Origin: Salinicola tamaricis
Lineage (GTDB): Bacteria > Pseudomonadota > Gammaproteobacteria > Pseudomonadales > Halomonadaceae
Direction: 5' to 3'
NCBI RefSeq assembly: GCF_003006155.1
Contig: NZ_CP023559.1
Span: 3,534,001-3,598,000, forward strand
DNA: 64,000 nt
The notes beneath the pieces were generated by a model. The model was not told where the DNA came from and searched no databases. It worked only from the letters and a program-made list of their open reading frames with translations. A program made the position numbers and the translations under genes. Position 1 is the first letter of the stretch. Each line of letters starts with the position of its first letter. Shown here one piece after another: positions 62,086 to 64,000 of the stretch.

Positions 62086-62853
62086 TCAACTCATATAGAA
62101 GCTCTGGGTCAGCGAACCGATCAGCAGCTGCCAGCCGTCCACCAGCACGAACAGCATCAGCTTGAACGGCAGCGAGATCGTCGCTGGCGGTACCATCATC
62201 ATGCCCAGCGACATCAGCACGCTGGCTACTACCAGGTCGATGATCAGAAACGGAATGAAGATGGTGAAGCCGATCTGAAATGCCGTCTTGAGCTCGCTGG
62301 TGGCGTAGGCGGGCACGAGAATGCGCATCGGCACATCTTCCGGCCCCTGCATCTCGCCGATCTTGGCGATTCGCGCGAACATCGCCAGATCGCTCTTGCG
62401 GGTCTGTGCCAGCATGAATTCGCGAATCGGCTGGCTGCCCCGATCGAGTGCCTGTTCCAGCGAGATCTGCTCCGCCGCATAGGGCTGCCACGCGTCTTGA
62501 TAGACGCGATCGAGTACCGGCGACATCACGAAGAAGGTCAAGAACAGCGCCAGGCCGATCAGCACCTGGGTCGGCGGTGACGACTGCGTGCTCATGGCGG
62601 TACGCAGCAGCCCCAGCACGATGATAATGCGGGTGAAGCAGGTCATCATCAGCAGCAGGGCGGGCAGGAACGCCAGCGACGACAGGAACAATAGCGTCTG
62701 CAGGCTGAGCGACCAGCGCTGCCCGCCGTCGCTCAGCGGCTCGCTGACGATACCCGGGAGGGTTTGGGCCAGCGCTTGAGTCGCCGGCGCCAGCAGCAGG
62801 GCGAGAGCGATCAGCGCGAGGGCCACATCACGGGGGCGAGGGCGGACACTCAC
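62086..62853 (-). CDS. fliP: Flagellar export gate protein FliP
   Basis: Core export-gate subunit of about 255 residues. I choose GTG 62853, which overlaps the fliO stop; the frame stays open much further upstream without meaning. A cleavable signal ([19 protein letters not shown]) is followed by [63 protein letters not shown] and the C-terminal [32 protein letters not shown]. Intact. Confidence 0.96.
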   Translation of the reverse strand: MSVRPRPRDVALALIALALLLAPATQALAQTLPGIVSEPLSDGGQRWSLSLQTLLFLSSLAFLPALLLMMTCFTRIIIVLGLLRTAMSTQSSPPTQVLIGLALFLTFFVMSPVLDRVYQDAWQPYAAEQISLEQALDRGSQPIREFMLAQTRKSDLAMFARIAKIGEMQGPEDVPMRILVPAYATSELKTAFQIGFTIFIPFLIIDLVVASVLMSLGMMMVPPATISLPFKLMLFVLVDGWQLLIGSLTQSFYMS

Positions 62854-63290
62854 GGTTCGTCCTCCCGGCGTTGGCGCGGCTTGAGCGATTGGCGCAGATT
62901 GTGCTGCATCGCCTGGCGCAGGCGACTGGCGAAGCTGCCCGTGAGCGGTGGGCCTACCGGTCCATCGGGTGCGGGTGGCGGCACTGGCGGTGAGTCCAGG
63001 GTGTCGAGCTTGGTGACCTGGCCACCGCCCACGCCGAGCACCAGCCAGCGATTCTCGACCTCGACGATGACCACGCGCTCGCGCTGGCCTACCGAGGTGC
63101 TGGCGACCAAGCGCAGATGCTTGCCACCGCCTCGTCGCTGGGTGCCCAGGCGCTTCAACAGCCAGGTGCACAGCAGGATGATGGCGATGACCACCAGCAG
63201 CGAGACGGCGGTCTTGCCCATCATCAGCAGGCCGATATCGCTATGGGTGCCACTGCCCAGCGGCTCGGCCTGGCGGGCAAGATCTTCCAT
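62850..63290 (-). CDS. fliO: Flagellar biosynthesis protein FliO
   Basis: Assembly factor for the FliP ring. The 146-residue protein has one TM helix ([21 protein letters not shown], about residues 28-48), then the conserved cytoplasmic [39 protein letters not shown]. The Pro-rich stretch and basic tail are variable. Its stop overlaps the fliP GTG. It starts inside the 3' end of the fliN frame as read. Confidence 0.92.
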   Translation of the reverse strand: MEDLARQAEPLGSGTHSDIGLLMMGKTAVSLLVVIAIILLCTWLLKRLGTQRRGGGKHLRLVASTSVGQRERVVIVEVENRWLVLGVGGGQVTKLDTLDSPPVPPPAPDGPVGPPLTGSFASRLRQAMQHNLRQSLKPRQRREDEP

Positions 63291-63847
63291 CGGTTGAGTT
63301 TCTGCACGCGCTCGGAGGGGGTGATGATCTCGGTGATACGGATGCCGTACTTGTCCTCGACCACCACGACCTCGCCCTGGGCGATCAGATAGCCGTTGAT
63401 CAGGATGTCCATCGGTTCCCCGGCTAGACCGTCCAGTTCCACCACTGAGCCCTGGGCGAGTTCCAGCAGCTGCTTGATGGTGATGCGCGTACGCCCGAGC
63501 TCGACCGAGAGCTTTACCGGGATGTCCATGATGATGTTGAGATCACGGGTCGGATGCGACGGGCCGTCCTCGTCGAACGACTGGAACATCGTGCGCTCAT
63601 CGGCAGCGCTGACGAAGGACGCATCGTCACTCTCTTTGTTCGGCTTGGCCGTTTTGGGCTCCGACCGCGGCGCCGGTTTGGCGGCGGGCTGCGGTTCGGG
63701 TTCTGGCTCAGGCTCAGGCTCGACGCCTTGTTCGGCCATGGCGGCAGCCCAGAGATCTTCGGCGTCTTCCTGTGTCGCCGCCTGGGATTGCTCATCTTGT
63801 GGCTTGGCGCCATCGGCCGGTGAGCCGGGCTTGTTGTCGTCACTCAT
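63224..63847 (-). CDS. fliN: Flagellar switch protein FliN
   Basis: C-ring switch component. It has a long acidic N-terminal extension with a (Glu-Pro) repeat ([13 protein letters not shown]), then the SpoA/SURF1 domain: [84 protein letters not shown]. Family members stop right after this LNR. Here the frame runs on 20 residues into fliO, so a base is probably wrong near 63292 and the true stop is about 63288. ATG 63847 overlaps the fliM stop. Confidence 0.93.
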   Translation of the reverse strand: MSDDNKPGSPADGAKPQDEQSQAATQEDAEDLWAAAMAEQGVEPEPEPEPEPQPAAKPAPRSEPKTAKPNKESDDASFVSAADERTMFQSFDEDGPSHPTRDLNIIMDIPVKLSVELGRTRITIKQLLELAQGSVVELDGLAGEPMDILINGYLIAQGEVVVVEDKYGIRITEIITPSERVQKLNRWKILPARPSRWAVAPIAISAC

Positions 63848-64000
63848 TGTCGAAATCCTTCATGGCGGAATAGGTACCATGGTCGATCAGATGCTTGACG
63901 CGCAGAGCGCGCTGGCCCTGACGCGTGCCATATTCGCAGGCCATGACCGGCACGCCGTCGACCCGCACGTCGAGAACCTGCGGTAGGTCGATGGGCAGGA
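63840..64000 (-). CDS. fliM: Flagellar switch protein FliM, C-terminal fragment
   Basis: The last 52 or so residues of FliM, cut by the window edge. The frame reads LPIDLPQVLDVRVDGVPVMACEYGTRQGQRALRVKHLI and stops at 63842-63840, overlapping the fliN start. This is the SpoA-like end of FliM that contacts FliN. The identity rests on this short stretch and on gene order. Confidence 0.85.
   Translation of the reverse strand, partial: LPIDLPQVLDVRVDGVPVMACEYGTRQGQRALRVKHLIDHGTYSAMKDFDNE

Overview
This 64 kb window is most likely from a GC-rich, motile gammaproteobacterium of the Halomonadaceae type (Halomonas, Salinicola, Kushneria, Chromohalobacter). That assignment rests on protein flavour, GC-rich codon use and gene order, not on a database search. 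The core is a large flagellar and chemotaxis super-cluster. The order cheA-cheW-mcp-aer-like mcp-cheR-cheB-cheY-cheZ-flhB-flhA-flhE-fliA is that of enteric bacteria, including the rarely conserved flhE.

Layout. 1-15.6 kb: tail of a probable motB, chemotaxis genes, flhBAE and fliA. 15.6-19.4 kb: pqiABC (intermembrane lipid transport), reverse strand. 19.6-26.8 kb: a Ca2+/Na+ antiporter, then a CIO-type cytochrome bd oxidase (cioAB) with the cydDC exporter. 26.9-30.2 kb: a glutarate-type catabolic pair (glutaryl-CoA dehydrogenase and CoA-transferase) with a divergent GntR regulator; shared inverted repeats flank the module. 30.2-34.4 kb: an AGE-family sugar isomerase, a SulP anion transporter and a lipoprotein esterase. 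34.5-36.6 kb: flaG and two divergent bactofilins. 36.9-46.7 kb: a sugar-modification island, AT-richer in its middle: a VioA-like aminotransferase, an ATP-grasp ligase, a Gfo/Idh/MocA oxidoreductase, a surface-carbohydrate protein and a roughly 1,580-residue multidomain glycosyltransferase next to flagellin. 46.9-60.8 kb: fliC, flgN, flgM and flgA (reverse), then flgBCDEFGHIJKL (forward). 61-64 kb: fliRQPON and the 3' end of fliM (reverse).

How the genes fit together. FliA (sigma-28) and its antagonist FlgM are both present. Sequences of the form TAAA-N15-GCCGATAR, or close variants, lie upstream of cheA, both receptor genes, cheY, fliC, flgM and flgK. The same geometry lies upstream of both bactofilin genes, which would place them, with flaG, in the late flagellar regulon. 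The sugar island and the giant glycosyltransferase, adjacent to a short Ser/Thr-rich flagellin, point to flagellin O-glycosylation with a viosamine-like sugar.

Caveat. About twenty genes that should be intact carry one to a dozen single-base indels; cheB, gcdH, cydD, cydC and fliQ are worst. The downstream frame always continues the expected family sequence, and many sites lie in short homopolymers. This looks like sequencing or assembly error rather than gene decay. For these genes I give the extent of the reconstructed gene and say where the frame breaks.
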